A stretch of 64,000 nucleotides of DNA from Cyrtodaria siliqua (GCA_037043455.1 JAWPHD010000001.1:1364001-1428000); one strand, 5' to 3'; positions 11,260 to 22,600 are shown, counted from the stretch's first letter. Numbers and translations: made by a program. Notes: a model not told the origin generated them from the sequence alone.

Positions 11260-11296
11260 TTTTATTTGTGTTTTTATATATAAATATTAAAAAAAA
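11260..11296. promoter_or_regulatory. Divergent AT-rich promoter
   Basis: The 37-bp gap between divergent starts holds TTTTTATATATAAATATT. This is the tightest of three such gaps in the element. Confidence 0.45.
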
Positions 11297-11941
11297 ATGT
11301 TTCATACAATTTCAAACATAGACAACTCTATTAATTTACAACAGTATATCGATAATAGAGATGGAACTAAGCGCGTTGGATTAAAAAGTTTTACATACAC
11401 TATCGGTTGGTTTAATATTAATCATGAAGTCATAAAGACAAAAAACACAGATAAAACGCAACATATACCAGGTGGACTCTATAACTTTCAAGAGTTGGCA
11501 GAAAAGTTTAAATGGCTAAATGAAAATATTATCATAACCATTTTTGCGGAAAATGCTACAACAATTTTAGAAACGCCAATAGAGACACGAATGTCAAGCG
11601 GTCTTTCAAAAATGCTGGGATTCGAGTACAGAAAATGGTTAAAAGGTATTAATGCTGGAAATCACCCAATTGATTTAGCTCCTTATAAACAGCTATATGT
11701 TTATCTGAAACAAGTTAATACAAGTAGTAATTATTTCAATGGTGCACCAAGCACTAGTATAGGTGTTGTGCCTGTTGTAAATAAGCAGTTTGGAGATATT
11801 GTATATACACATTTTTATCCTCAATATCACTGTCTTACGAATGGTGCAATTTCTGAATTGAAAATAGAAGTCAGAGATGAGTATGGCAACAAAATAGATA
11901 ATCACGGTTTGCCTATGAGTTGTGTTTTAGAAATTATTTAA
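11297..11941 (+). CDS. Penton-like minor capsid protein (single jelly roll suspected)
   Basis: Intact 214-codon ORF. The pattern is mainly beta: RVGLKSFTYTIGWFNIN, then GGLYNFQELAEKF, SSGLSKMLGF, KQLYVYLKQVNT, then GAPSTSIGVVPV, FGDIVYTHFYP and a C-terminal strand pair ending HGLPMSCVLEII. This layout matches small minor capsid/penton proteins of Polinton-like elements in my recollection. It would sit at the vertices of the shell. It lies directly upstream of the spike-like gene (25-bp gap, AT-rich), supporting a structural module. The family call is inferred; no search done. Confidence 0.5.
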   Translation: MFHTISNIDNSINLQQYIDNRDGTKRVGLKSFTYTIGWFNINHEVIKTKNTDKTQHIPGGLYNFQELAEKFKWLNENIIITIFAENATTILETPIETRMSSGLSKMLGFEYRKWLKGINAGNHPIDLAPYKQLYVYLKQVNTSSNYFNGAPSTSIGVVPVVNKQFGDIVYTHFYPQYHCLTNGAISELKIEVRDEYGNKIDNHGLPMSCVLEII

Positions 11942-11966
11942 AAAATATATTTTTATAAAAATAACA

Positions 11967-12464
11967 ATGAGTATATTTGGACCAACAAGACCTAAAAAAT
12001 CAGAAGACTTAGAGGCTTTAACCATTCATGTTCTAGATTTACATAGGCGAGTAGTGCCTATTGTTAACCATTTCAACCTTTTGAGAGACAGAGTTGATAA
12101 TCTTAAATATGGGATTATAACAATATTTGCGGAGGCTAAGGGCCCACTTGTGTTGAATAGAATACTCTCATTTGGTAACGGTGGAGCAGAAACAAATGTG
12201 GGGCATGTGATGACACGTCGTGGTCGTATTATGGGAATAGGTTTAGCAAGTGAACGATTAGTTGGTGACGTAACTGTAATAGTTTCTGTCAATGGTGTTG
12301 AACAACCAAATTATGGCATAACGCTTCACATCATCCCACGCAATCATGATAACTTTGATAAACCTTTAGAGATTGGTGCTGGTTCTGTTGTTAACTTTGT
12401 ATGCAAGGTTGCTAACGCTACCGCTGTAAATACGGTGGCATCATTATTAATTGAATTAATTTAA
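11967..12464 (+). CDS. Spike/fibre-like protein with N-terminal coiled coil
   Basis: Intact 165-codon ORF. Residues about 14-55 have heptad-like hydrophobics (LEALTIHVLDLHRRVVPIVN and FNLLRDRVDNLKY). The remainder is a compact beta domain with ILSFGNGGAETNVGHVM, RRGRIMGIGLAS, VIVSVNGVEQPNYG and a hydrophobic end VNTVASLLIELI. A trimeric coiled-coil stalk plus beta head is typical of vertex spikes and would mediate contact with the host cell, but the role is inferred from context after the penton-like gene. Its last 47 bases are duplicated at 12985-13031. Confidence 0.5.
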   Translation: MSIFGPTRPKKSEDLEALTIHVLDLHRRVVPIVNHFNLLRDRVDNLKYGIITIFAEAKGPLVLNRILSFGNGGAETNVGHVMTRRGRIMGIGLASERLVGDVTVIVSVNGVEQPNYGITLHIIPRNHDNFDKPLEIGAGSVVNFVCKVANATAVNTVASLLIELI

Positions 12465-12660
12465 TTTAATTCTACGAGCTGGCTTGATTTTTGTATCAAC
12501 AAAAAATATATTATATACAAAATTGTATAACAGTATGCTAATTAGTGTACTGGGTATTGAGAGCTTGCCTTAAAAGATGTGTTTAATAATTTAATATTAA
12601 AAATTTAGTCTTTGGACTATTTTTTTTTTAAAAATATAATGTTATAATTATATAATGAAA
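12465..12660. other. Non-coding AT-rich gap
   Basis: No ORF. It contains AAAAAATATATTATATAC and a TATAATGTTATAATTATATAATG tract (quoted in part) before the next small ORF. Confidence 0.4.
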
Positions 12661-12664
12661 AAAA

Positions 12665-12859
12665 ATGGAAGCACAAGAACCAGACATGGAATCGGAGCCA
12701 GAAGAATATATACCAATACCAGCAGAGTATGAACCTGTAGTGCTAGAGGAAGTATGGGATTATGTTTACAAGTGTGTTAGGAAATGGGATATTTTTGAAG
12801 ACTACAAGTGGTCAACATTATCTGTTATTATATTACTATTTATGCCGCAGTGCTCGTAA
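12665..12859 (+). CDS. Small acidic protein with hydrophobic C-terminus, probably truncated
   Basis: This is a 64-codon ORF: an acidic/Pro head (EPDMESEPEEYIPIPAEYEP), a Trp/Tyr-rich helix (VWDYVYKCVRKWDIFEDYKW) and then a hydrophobic run (STLSVIILLFMP). The frame ends exactly where a minus-strand coding fragment (12840-12985) begins. The membrane segment may therefore be cut short by a rearrangement. Function unknown. Confidence 0.45.
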   Translation: MEAQEPDMESEPEEYIPIPAEYEPVVLEEVWDYVYKCVRKWDIFEDYKWSTLSVIILLFMPQCS

Positions 12860-12985
12860 CAACAATTATAGGTTTGTCTGGAACTCTTACCCCATCCGCC
12901 TGGTTAATATTACCATGAGGAGTCTTGAAAGTAACAAAGATTGAAAACTTAACCAAATCACGTTGCTTAAAATCCTGTCCGGTTG
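12840..12985 (-). pseudogene. Minus-strand coding fragment lacking a start
   Basis: An open frame on the minus strand without an initiating ATG reads QRDLVKFSIFVTFKTPHGN and INQADGVRVPDKPIIVVTS to a TAA at 12842-12840. Its strand-like composition and good codon structure suggest a fragment of another gene, dropped between the 12665 ORF and a copied spike-gene tail. Parent gene not identified in the window. Confidence 0.4.
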
Positions 12986-13031
12986 CTACGTCTGTAAATA
13001 CGGTGGCATCATTAATAATTGAATTAATTTA
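12985..13031 (+). repeat. Duplicated 3' end of the spike-like gene
   Basis: Aligns with 12417-12463 at about 44 of 47 bases, including the codons for NTVASL-IELI. It is the last piece of the spike-like gene without its body. Confidence 0.75.
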
Positions 13032-13054
13032 TTTTTTTATTTATTAATAAAAAA

Positions 13055-13633
13055 ATGAAGCAACCAACAGCACCAAGTATATATCCTGAGTTGCCAGTGG
13101 AAGACGGACAAAATTATAGATTACAAAAGATTTCAGAAATTGAAAAAAAGTTAATTACAGAACGAGATATACGTCAGTCACTTTATAAAAAATATTAACG
13201 TGGTATTAATATTACAGATGGAATTGACACTAACTTGATATCTGCAGGTCTTATTATGGCTGGGATTGGATTTGTTGTTCCAGTTTTGTTACCTTTAGAA
13301 ATAGCAGCAATAGTATGTGGAGCTACAGGTGTTTGTATTAATTTTATCAGACGCAAGCTTAATGCAAAAGCTCAAAAACATCATGAAATAAAAACTTTGG
13401 CAGAGGCTAAGTTAAATAGTATAAAGCAGTTAATATCAAAAGCGTTGAGTGATGCACAAATATCTGATCAAGAGTTTAAGATGATTTTAGATGAGTTGGA
13501 TAAATATTATAGTTTAAAACAGGACACCAAACAAAAAAAGGCTGAAATAAGTGAAGTTCAAAAAAATGAACTAGTAGAACAGGGAAGAAAGGAAGCAATG
13601 GCAACCTTACAAAAAAGTCTAAAAAGTGTGTAA
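13055..13633 (+). pseudogene. Membrane and coiled-coil protein of the viral element, one stop
   Basis: This 193-codon frame from the ATG at 13055 is broken once by TAA at 13196-13198. The segments on both sides are in the same phase. The N-terminus is Pro-rich then helical (RLQKISEIEKKLITERDI). After the stop come a hydrophobic pair of spans (LISAGLIMAGIGFVVPVLLP and EIAAIVCGATGVCINFI) and a long Lys/Glu helix (AEAKLNSIKQLISKALSDAQ). It is the rightmost gene of the element. Function unknown. An AT tract with TTATTAATAAAAAA precedes the start. Confidence 0.6.
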
Positions 13634-13785
13634 TAAATTGTTTTAGTAATGTGTATGAGTACGATCCACCACCTTTGTATTCAAGGTCAGAAAATTGTTA
13701 ATTTAATGTAATTTTGATAACTTATAAAAAAAAAAAAACTTGTGTTCTTCACTACCCCTATTTTAAAAAGGTTTAAAAAATAAAG

Positions 13786-13810
13786 TAAATCACCATTTTA
13801 TGGTGATTTA
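13786..13810. other. Perfect 10-bp stem hairpin past the last viral gene
   Basis: TAAATCACCA, a five-base TTTTA loop, and TGGTGATTTA. It sits about 150 bp after the final stop codon and next to a longer inverted repeat, so it may belong to a mobile end rather than to termination. Confidence 0.6.
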
Positions 13811-13908
13811 TTATATATATGTATTATAGGCTTTTTCTGTTTTAATTTGAGGCGAAACAGAGTGAGACGAAAATTACAACAGAACGCCTATAATACATAT
13901 ATATTTAG
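13808..13908. repeat. Short inverted repeat (foldback), about 35-bp arms
   Basis: ATATATATGTATTATAGGC at about 13814-13831 is matched in reverse by GCCTATAATACATATATAT at about 13885-13904. The match extends imperfectly inward (TCTGTT / AACAGA). It lies between the viral element and repeat A. Confidence 0.7.
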
Positions 13909-13974
13909 GTCCACGCATCATATTAAGATCATTGATCGGAACGAGATTTGACTCGCTAACATAGTCGGAAGTAG

Positions 13975-14455
13975 CTTCGACTGTGGACCCTATGATGACG
14001 CCTACCTAAAGCCCATTGGGACGGTGGCGTTTGATGTTTGTCTATGATCTTTCTTGTCGTGCCCTTAATGGTTTATTCTCTTACTGGTCAGGCTTCTGCA
14101 AAGTCATTGAGTACCTTCATTGTGGCTTTCTAGGCTATTGTTTTTTTGTTTTATATTTACACGAGCATATTTGTGTTTTACTTATATTGCCTATTGATGC
14201 TGCCTTGTTGGTTAGAGATTAGGTCATGGCGGGGATTTCTTTATTTACACTGTCCTGTTTTAATGGGATGACAGTAGGGTAAGCGTGAGGTTTGGTGCAC
14301 CCTAGAACCGGTTTAAACCCCCAGTGGCCTACTTTGCCACTGACCGTTCCAAGGTGGTAGCCCTATTGTCAACCCTTTTGTGTTCGTGATGTACTTTGCA
14401 TTTATTATTGCTTTTGCCTTCTTTTTTGTCTGTTTCCGTGTTTGTTGCAATTTCC
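13975..14455 (+). repeat. Dispersed repeat A, copy 1
   Basis: Runs from GTGGACCCTATGATGACG through GACGGTGGCGTTTGATG, GGTTTGGTGCACCCTAG and CCACTGACCGTTCCAAGG to TTGTCAACCCTTTTGTG. The same string of landmarks recurs many times here on both strands. Elsewhere it continues from a decayed RT gene, so it is probably that element's untranslated end. Confidence 0.75.
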
Positions 14456-16335
14456 AAACAATTTCGGATATATGATGCTGAAATTTTGAACATTCACGTA
14501 TATTGGAAAAACAAATAAATCTGCCAATTCAAATTTTCATTAACTTGAAAATTAATGAGATATTTATTGCTGAAGTGTACTTTGGGCGAATTTCAGCACC
14601 GGCAATTGTTTTTCTTTAATCCGAATTGTAGCATTTAAAGTAATATGCCAACAATGTACGGTAATATTTGAACGGGGAAATGTTTCCGCAACATATAGCA
14701 ATACTGATTATTCATATAAATGAACAAAAATAGGAGAAAAACGTGGTTAACCTACCTTTGCTGTTGTTATCCGCACGTTTTCTACAACATGGCTGACCAA
14801 AACTCCGTACTAGTGAACGGGGTCTTGACCAAGATCCGGTGTACGGATCCCTACAGTGATGTTTAACTTACTAAAATTTGTCAATTTCTACCATTGACAT
14901 GAAGCGCTAACTTATCCGTCGGCCAAATGTCACGTGTCTCATAGTGGGGTGATTAAAATAGAATACGCTTCAAAGTAAGTTCAATGTGTATGTAATATGA
15001 CTGATATTACAAAAAAAAAATCTTAAAATCAGTAACTCGACATAATCTAGGCTTTATCGTGTTCAGCAATTTCCATATTTCTCATTTCATACTCTTTTTA
15101 TACATGACAGTATTGCCTGTGCAGTGTGGCGGCTGTAAAATGTCTCCCCGTGCTTCCAATCAGAACTGTTATTCATTCCGATATTTGAAGGTATATATAT
15201 TTATCACATAACGTCCCTTGTTAGCAGTGTCGAACACCTATTTAATATTCTCTTGTATGACACACGCGTAATACAACCTGGAACGATTTTGATTCGTTGA
15301 GTTAAACCTGTAACACTACGCAAGTTTATTAACTGAAACTATTTTATTTATTATAAATTCACCCAGATCTGAGGTTTCATAACCTCTGCTCGCAACTAAA
15401 TTTCATTTTGTTTTTATTCGCCCATTGATTTCTCGTTTAGGAAAAATATTTAAGAAACTGGGATCATACTTCGTTGGCCATTGAATGGTATGAACATACC
15501 TCATTAAAGGTTTCATGTTCACCGTCATATAAATATCATCTTCGGGATGGCTCTGTTGTATCTGTTGTATCTGTTGTATGGCTCTATTTTTGTACTGTTG
15601 ACTTTTTAAATATTGAGTTCTTCTCAACCCTGGGCTAGAAGTCGTGAACGATAAAAGCGTTTATTCACTACCGTTCATGCACACTCTCAATCAAACCGAG
15701 ACTGCAATATTTTTTATAGTTATCGTGTTCGACGATTTCCAAATTACTCATTTCATACTTTGTGTATATGATGCTATCTGCCCTATTTGTGTCATTGCTT
15801 TATTTTAAATGACACTGATTCGGTTAACAACAGAAACATACGGTGCATTATACTGCTTATATTTCTTTTTCACAAGATCAGCATCTAAAATTCAGAGGTC
15901 GCGATATTGATACAGTTGGCATTTGTTTGTCTTTCTTTTTTTGTTGTTGTTGTTTTGCAATTTCATGTTCATGCAATGGCTATAGGTAAGTGTATTTGCA
16001 TCAGGAAGTGCCATTTGTTAGACGTAGACTAAATGTTTCTCTGTACAAGGCATATCTTGACTGTGTCGTGTACATGTCAAATTATAAGTGTTTTCCATTT
16101 GCTTTCCTTTCGCGACTTTAAATGATACTATAATTTTATTATGAAACAAAGCGTAAGTTTGTATTAAAGACCTGTTTCAAACTTCTTTTATTTAGGAGAA
16201 AATACGGATAGGTAACTGTAAATCAAAAGACTATTAGTGTTATTCAATTTTATATTAAATGATAAGATCCTGCAAATACTGCTGTATGAAGTCAACATAT
16301 TAAATCATAGAACCAGGTTTTATTTCATACAAGTA
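14456..16335. other. No gene recognised
   Basis: AT-rich sequence. A 74-codon minus ORF at 15403-15627 contains a Gln-rich stretch but no known motif. A repeat shared with 26040-26150 lies at 15605-15715. Nothing else can be supported. Confidence 0.5.
15605..15715 (+). repeat. Dispersed repeat D, copy 1
   Basis: Shares CTCAACCC-GGGCTAGA, ACTACCGTTCATGC and CAAACCGAGACTGCAATAT with 26040-26150, which lies in the opposite orientation. Confidence 0.55.
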
Positions 16336-16339
16336 CCAC

Positions 16340-19300
16340 ATGGTAAATACGCTTTATTTCCTATGACAGGGTATATACGCCTTATTTCTTAGTATTGGAT
16401 ACAAACGTCTTACATCCAAGCACAGGATACATACGACTTTATTACTATTAAAATGTACATACTCATTATTTCCTACCACAGGGTACATATGCCTTAATTC
16501 CTACCACAGCTTATATATGCCTTATTTCCTAGTATTGGGTACAAATGTCTTACTTCCTAACACAGGATACATAAGCCTTTATTCCTATTAAAATTTACAT
16601 TATGTCATGTACTCATTATTTCCTACCACAGGGTACAGGCACATTATTTCCTACCACAGGGTACATACGTCTTCTTTCCTACTACAGGGTACATATGTCT
16701 TACTTCCAACCACAGGGTACATACGCCTTATTTTCTACCACAGGGTACAAACGCCTTATTTCCTACTACAGGGTACATATGCCTTATTTCTTACTACAGG
16801 GTACATACGCCTTATTTCCTACTACATTGTACATATGCCTTACTTCCAACCACAGGGTACATAAGTCTTTTATTTCCTACCGTAGGGTGCATACGCCTTA
16901 TTTCCTACCACAGAGTACACACGCCTTATTTTCTAGTACAGGGTATATACGCCTTATTTCCTAGTACAGGGTACATACGCCTTATTTCCTACTACAGTGT
17001 GCATACGCCTTATTTCCTACCACAGGGTGCATACGCCTTATTTTCCACCACAGGGAAAATACGCCTTATTTCCTACTACAGGGTACATACGCCTTATTTC
17101 CTACCACAGGGTACATACACCTTATTTCCTACTACATTGTACATATGCTTTATTTCCAACCACAGGGTACATAAGCCTTTTATTTCTTACCACAGGGTGC
17201 ATGCGTCTTATTTCCTACTACATGGTATATACGTCTTATTTCCTTCCACAGGGTGGGTACGCCTTATTTCCTACTACAGGGTATATACGCCTTATTTCCT
17301 GCTACATGGTATATACGCCTTATTTCCTACCACGGGGTACATACGACTGATTTACTACCACGGGGTACATACGACTGATTTCCTACCAAAGGGTACATAT
17401 GCCTTATTTCCTACTACAGGATACACACGCCTTATTTTATACCGAAGGGTACTTACTCCTTATATCTTACCACAGGGTACACACGCCTTATTTCCTACCA
17501 CAGGGTACACACACCACAGGGTATATACACCTTATTTCCTACCACAGGGTATATACACCTTATTTCCTACTACAGGGTACATACGCCTTATTTACTACCA
17601 CAGGGTATATACGCCTTATTTCCTACCACAGGGTACATACACCTTATTTCCTACTATAGGGTACATACGCCTTATTTACTACCACAGGGTATATACGCCT
17701 TATTTCCTACCACAGGGTACCTACTACAGGGTACATATGCCTTATTTACTACCACAGGGTATATACGCCTTATTTCCTGCCACAGGGTATATACGCCTTA
17801 TTTACTACCACAGGGTACATACGCCTTATTTCCTACTACAGGGTACATAGGCCTTATTTCCTACCACAGGGTACACACGCCTTATTTCATAGTACAGGGT
17901 ACACACGCCTTATTTCCTAGTACAGGGTTCATAAGCCTTATTTCCTACCACAGGGTACATACGCCTTATTTCCTAGTACAGGGTACATACGCCTTATTTC
18001 CCACCACAGGGTACACACGCCTTATTTCCTAGTACAGGGTACACACGCCTTATTTCCAACCACAGGGTACACACGCCTTATTTCCTAGTACAGGGAACAT
18101 ACGCCTTATTTCCCACCACAGGGTACACACACCTTATTTCCTACCACAGGGCACACACACCTTATTTCCTACCACAGAGTACACACACCTTATTTACTAT
18201 CACAGGGTACACACGCCTTATTTCCTACTACAGGAAACACACGCCTTCTTTCCTACTACAGGGTACACACGCCTTATTTACTATCACAGGGTACATACGC
18301 CTTATTTCCTACTACAGGGTACATACGCCTTATTTACTACCACAGGGTACATACGCCTTATTTCCTACTACAGGGTACACACGCCTTATTTACTACCACA
18401 GGATATATACGCCTTATTACCAACCACAGGGTACATACGCCTTATTTCCTACCACAGGGTATATACGCCTTATTTACTACCAAAGGGTACACACGCCTTA
18501 TTTCCTACCACAGGGTACACACGCCTTATTTCCTAGTACAGGGTACATACGTCTTATTTCCTACCACAGGGTAAATACGCCTTATTTCCTAGTACAGGGC
18601 ACACACGCCTAATTTCCTACCACAGGGTACACACGCCTTATTTCCTACCACAGGGTACACACGCCTTATTTCCTACTACAGGGTACACACGCCTTATTTC
18701 CTACTACAGGGTACACTCGCCTTATTTCCTAGTACAGGGTACACACGCCTTTCTTCCTAGTACAGGGTACACACCCCTTATTTCCTATTACAGTGTACAC
18801 ACGCCTTATTTCCTAGTACAGGGTACATTCGCCTTATTTCCTAGTACAGGGTACGTACGCCTTATTTCCTACCACAGGGCACACACGCCTTATTTCCTAG
18901 TACAGGGCACACACGCCTTATTTCCTACCACAGGGTACACACGCCTTATTTCCTACCACAGGGTACACACGCCATATTTCCTACTACAGGGTACACACGC
19001 CTTATTTCCTACTACAGGGAACACTCGCCTTATTTCCTAGTACAGGGTACACACGCCTTACTTCCTAGTACAGGGTACACACGCCTTATTTCCTACCACA
19101 GTGTACACACGCCTTATTTCCTAGTACAGGGTACATACGCCTTATTTCCTACCACAGGATGCATACGCCTTATTTCCTACCACAACGTACATACGCCTTA
19201 TTTCCTACTACAGGGTACTTACACCTTATTTCCTACTACATTGTACATATGCCTTACTTCCAACCACAGAGTACATAAACCTTTTATTTCCTACCGCAGA

Positions 19301-22300
19301 GTGCATACGCCTTATTTCCTACTACATGGTATATCCGTCTTATATCCTTCCACATGGTGCGTACGCCTTATTTCCTACTACAGGGTACATAGGCCTTATT
19401 TCCTACCACAGGGTACACACGCCTTATTTCATAGTACAGGGTGCACACGCCTTATTTCCTAGTACAGGGTACATACGCCTTATTTCCTACCACAGGGTAC
19501 ACACGCCTTATTTCCTAGTACAGGGTACATACGCCTTATTTCCCACCACAGGGTACACACGCCTTATTTCCTAATACAGGGTACACACGCCTTATTTCCT
19601 ACCACAGGGTACACGCGCCTTATTTCCTAGTACAGGGAACATACGCCTTATTTCCCACCACAGGGTACACACACCTTATTTTCTACCACAGGACACACAC
19701 ACCTTATTTCCTACCACAGAGTACACACACCTTATTTACTATCACAGGGTACACACGCCTTATTTCCTACTACAGAGAACACACGCCTTCTTTCCTACTA
19801 CAGGGTACACACGCCTTATTTCCTACCACAGGGTACACACGCCTTATTTCCTACTACAGGGTACATATGCCTTATTTCCTACCCAGGGTGCATACGCCTT
19901 ATTTCCTACTACAGGGTGCACATGCCTTATTTCCTACCATAGGGTACACACGACTTATTCCCTAGTACAGGGTATATACGCATTATTTTCTACCACAGCC
20001 TTATTTCCTACTACAGGGTACATACGCCTTATTTCTACTACAGGGTACTTACTCCTTATATCTTACCACAGGGTACACACGCCTTATTTCCTACTACAGG
20101 GTACACTCGCCGTATTTCCTAGTACAGGGTACACATGCCTTACTTCCTAGGACAGGGTACACACGCCTTATTTCCTACCACAGGGTGCATACGCCTTATT
20201 TCCTACCACAACGTACATACGCCTTATTTCCTACTACAGGGTACATACACCTTATTTCCTACTACATTGTACATATGCCTTACTTCCAACCACAGAGAAC
20301 ATAAACCTTTTATTTCCTACCGCAGAGTGCATACACCTTATTTCCTACTACATGGTATATCCGTCTTAATTCCTTCCACATGGTGCGTACGCCTTATTTC
20401 CTACTACAGGGTATATACGCCTTATTTCATACTACATGGTATATACGCCTTATTTCCTACTACGGGGTACATACGACTGATTTACTACCACGGGGTACAT
20501 ACGACTGATTTCCTACCAAAGGGTACAGATGCCTTATTTCGTACCACAGGGCACACACGCCTTATTTCTTACTACAGGGTACACACGCCTTATTTCCTAC
20601 GACAGGGTAGACAAGCCTTATTTCCTAGTACAGGGTACATACGCCTTATGTCCTAGTACAGGGTATATACGCTTTATTTTCTACTACAGTGTGCATACGC
20701 CTTATTTCCTACCACAGGGTGCACACGCCTTATTTTCTACCACAGGGTACATACGCCTTATTTCCTACTACATGGTATATACGCCTTATTTCCTACTTCG
20801 GGGTACATACGACTGATTTACTACCACGTGTTACATACCACTGATTTCCTACCAAAGGGTACATATGCCTTATTTCCTACTACAGGATACATACCCCTTA
20901 TTTTCTACAACAGGGTACTTACTCCTTATATCTTACCACAGGGTACACACGCCTTATTTCCTACCACAGGATACTCACGTCTTATTTACTACCACAGGGT
21001 ACATACGCCCTTTTTCCTACCACAGGGTACACACGCCTTATTTCCTACCACAGGGTACACACGTCTTATTTCCAACCACGGGGTACACACCTTATTTCCT
21101 ACCAAGGGTCCTACTACAGGGTACACACGCCTTATTTCCTAGTACAGGGTACACACGCCTTATTTCCTACCACAGGGTACACACGCTTTATTTCCTACCA
21201 CAGGTTACACACGCCTTATTTCCTACAACGGGGTACACGCGTCGTATTTCCTACCACAGGGAACACGCGTTTTGTTTACTACCACAGGGTACACACGCCT
21301 TATTTGACTAGTACATGGTACGCACGCCTTATTTCCTATCACAGGGTACACACGCCTTATTTCCTACCACAGGGTACATACGTCTTATTTCCTACCACAG
21401 GGTACATACGTCTTATTTCCTACCACGGGATACATACGCTTTATTTCCTAGTACAGGGTACACGCGCCTTATTTCCTAACACAGGGTACACACGCCTTAT
21501 TTCTTACCAAAGGGAACATACGTCTTATTTACTACCACAGGGTACACACGCCTTATTTTCTACCACAGGGTACACACGCCTTATTTCCTACCACAGGGTA
21601 CATACGTCTTTTTTCCTACCACAGGATACATACGCCTTATTTCCTAGTACAGGTTACACACGCCTTATTTCCTACCACAGGGAACACACGCCTTATTTCC
21701 TACCACAGGGTACACACGCCTTATTTCCTACCACAGGGTACATATGTCTTTTTTCCTACCACAGGATTCATACGCCTTATTTCGTAGTACAGGGTACACA
21801 CGCCTTTTTTGCTACAACAGGGTACATACGCCTTATTTCCTACCAGAGGGTACATACGCCTTATTTCCTACTACAGTGTACATACGCCTTATTTCCTACC
21901 ACAGTGTACATACGCCTCATTTCTTACTACAGGGTACACACGCCTTATTTCTTACTACAGGGTACATACGCCTTATTTCCTACTGCAGGGTACACACGCC
22001 TTATTTCCTACCGCAGGGTACACACTCCTTATTTCCTACCACATGGTACACACGCCTTATTTCCTACCATAGGGTACACACGCCTTATTTCCTACTACAG
22101 TGTGCATACGCCTTATTTCATACCACGGGGTACATACGCTTTATTTCCTTCAACGGGGTACATACGTCTTATTTCCTACCACAGGGTACATACGCATTAT
22201 TTCCTACTACAGCGTACATTTACCTTATTTCCTACCACAGGGTAGGTAAGCCTTATTTTCTACTACAGGGTACATGCACCTTTTTTCCTACCACCTGGTA

Positions 22301-22600
22301 CATACGACGTATTTTCTACCACACAATGCATACACCTTATTTCCTACCACAGGGTACATACGCCTTATTTTCTACCACAGGGTACATATGCCTTACTTCC
22401 AACCACAAGGTACATACGCCTTATTTTCTACCACAGCGTACTTACTCCTTATTTCCTACCACAGGGTACATACCCCGTATTTCCTACCGAGGGTACATAC
22501 GCCTTTTGTTCCTACCACAGTGTACATACGCCTTATTTCCTACTACAGGGTACATACGCCTTATTTCCTACACAGCGTATATACAAGTTACATACGACTG
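16340..22600 (+). repeat. 28-bp minisatellite, about 220 copies
   Basis: The unit is about TACGCCTTATTTCCTACCAC followed by AGGGTACA (28 bp). Early copies (16340-16600) are looser. Variants with TAGTACAGGG, ACTACATTGT and CCTTTTATTTCC recur in the same order near 17120-17350, 19220-19400 and 20240-20480, so larger blocks have been copied. Because 28 is not a multiple of 3, three units encode 28 residues. All three plus-strand frames stay open for long stretches (TPYFLPQGTYALFPTTGYIR and shifts of it). No start, promoter or domain supports translation. Confidence 0.95.

Larger units (their letters stand above)
3906..13640. mobile_element. Degraded Polinton/adintovirus-like endogenous viral element
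   Basis: This about 9.7-kb block has compact genes on both strands with gaps of tens of bases, unlike anything else in the window. Recognised parts are an rve integrase, a Walker A/B packaging ATPase, a double-jelly-roll type major capsid protein and a penton-like protein. That combination marks Polintons, adintoviruses and related midsize dsDNA viruses. Six to seven genes carry nonsense codons or frameshifts, so the copy is inactive. The left end is cut inside the integrase. The right end is not defined by a terminal repeat that I can see. PolB, helicase and protease genes are not visible. Confidence 0.8.

Noticed and set aside
3892..13633. Alternative genetic code or programmed read-through to explain in-frame TAA/TGA in the viral genes
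   Set aside because: Several genes also have frameshifts, one is truncated, and TAA serves as the normal end in intact neighbours, so plain decay is simpler.
3906..13640. Terminal inverted repeats of the viral element
   Set aside because: The left end is cut by the minisatellite. The hairpins near 13786-13908 have no partner on the left, so they cannot be called its ends.
15403..15627. 74-codon minus ORF with a Gln-rich stretch
   Set aside because: No known motif, no supporting neighbours, and part is near a dispersed repeat. I could not support it as a gene.
16340..22600. CRISPR array or repeat protein
   Set aside because: Units are contiguous with no unique spacers of constant length, and this is eukaryotic DNA. 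The open frames follow from the 28-bp unit.
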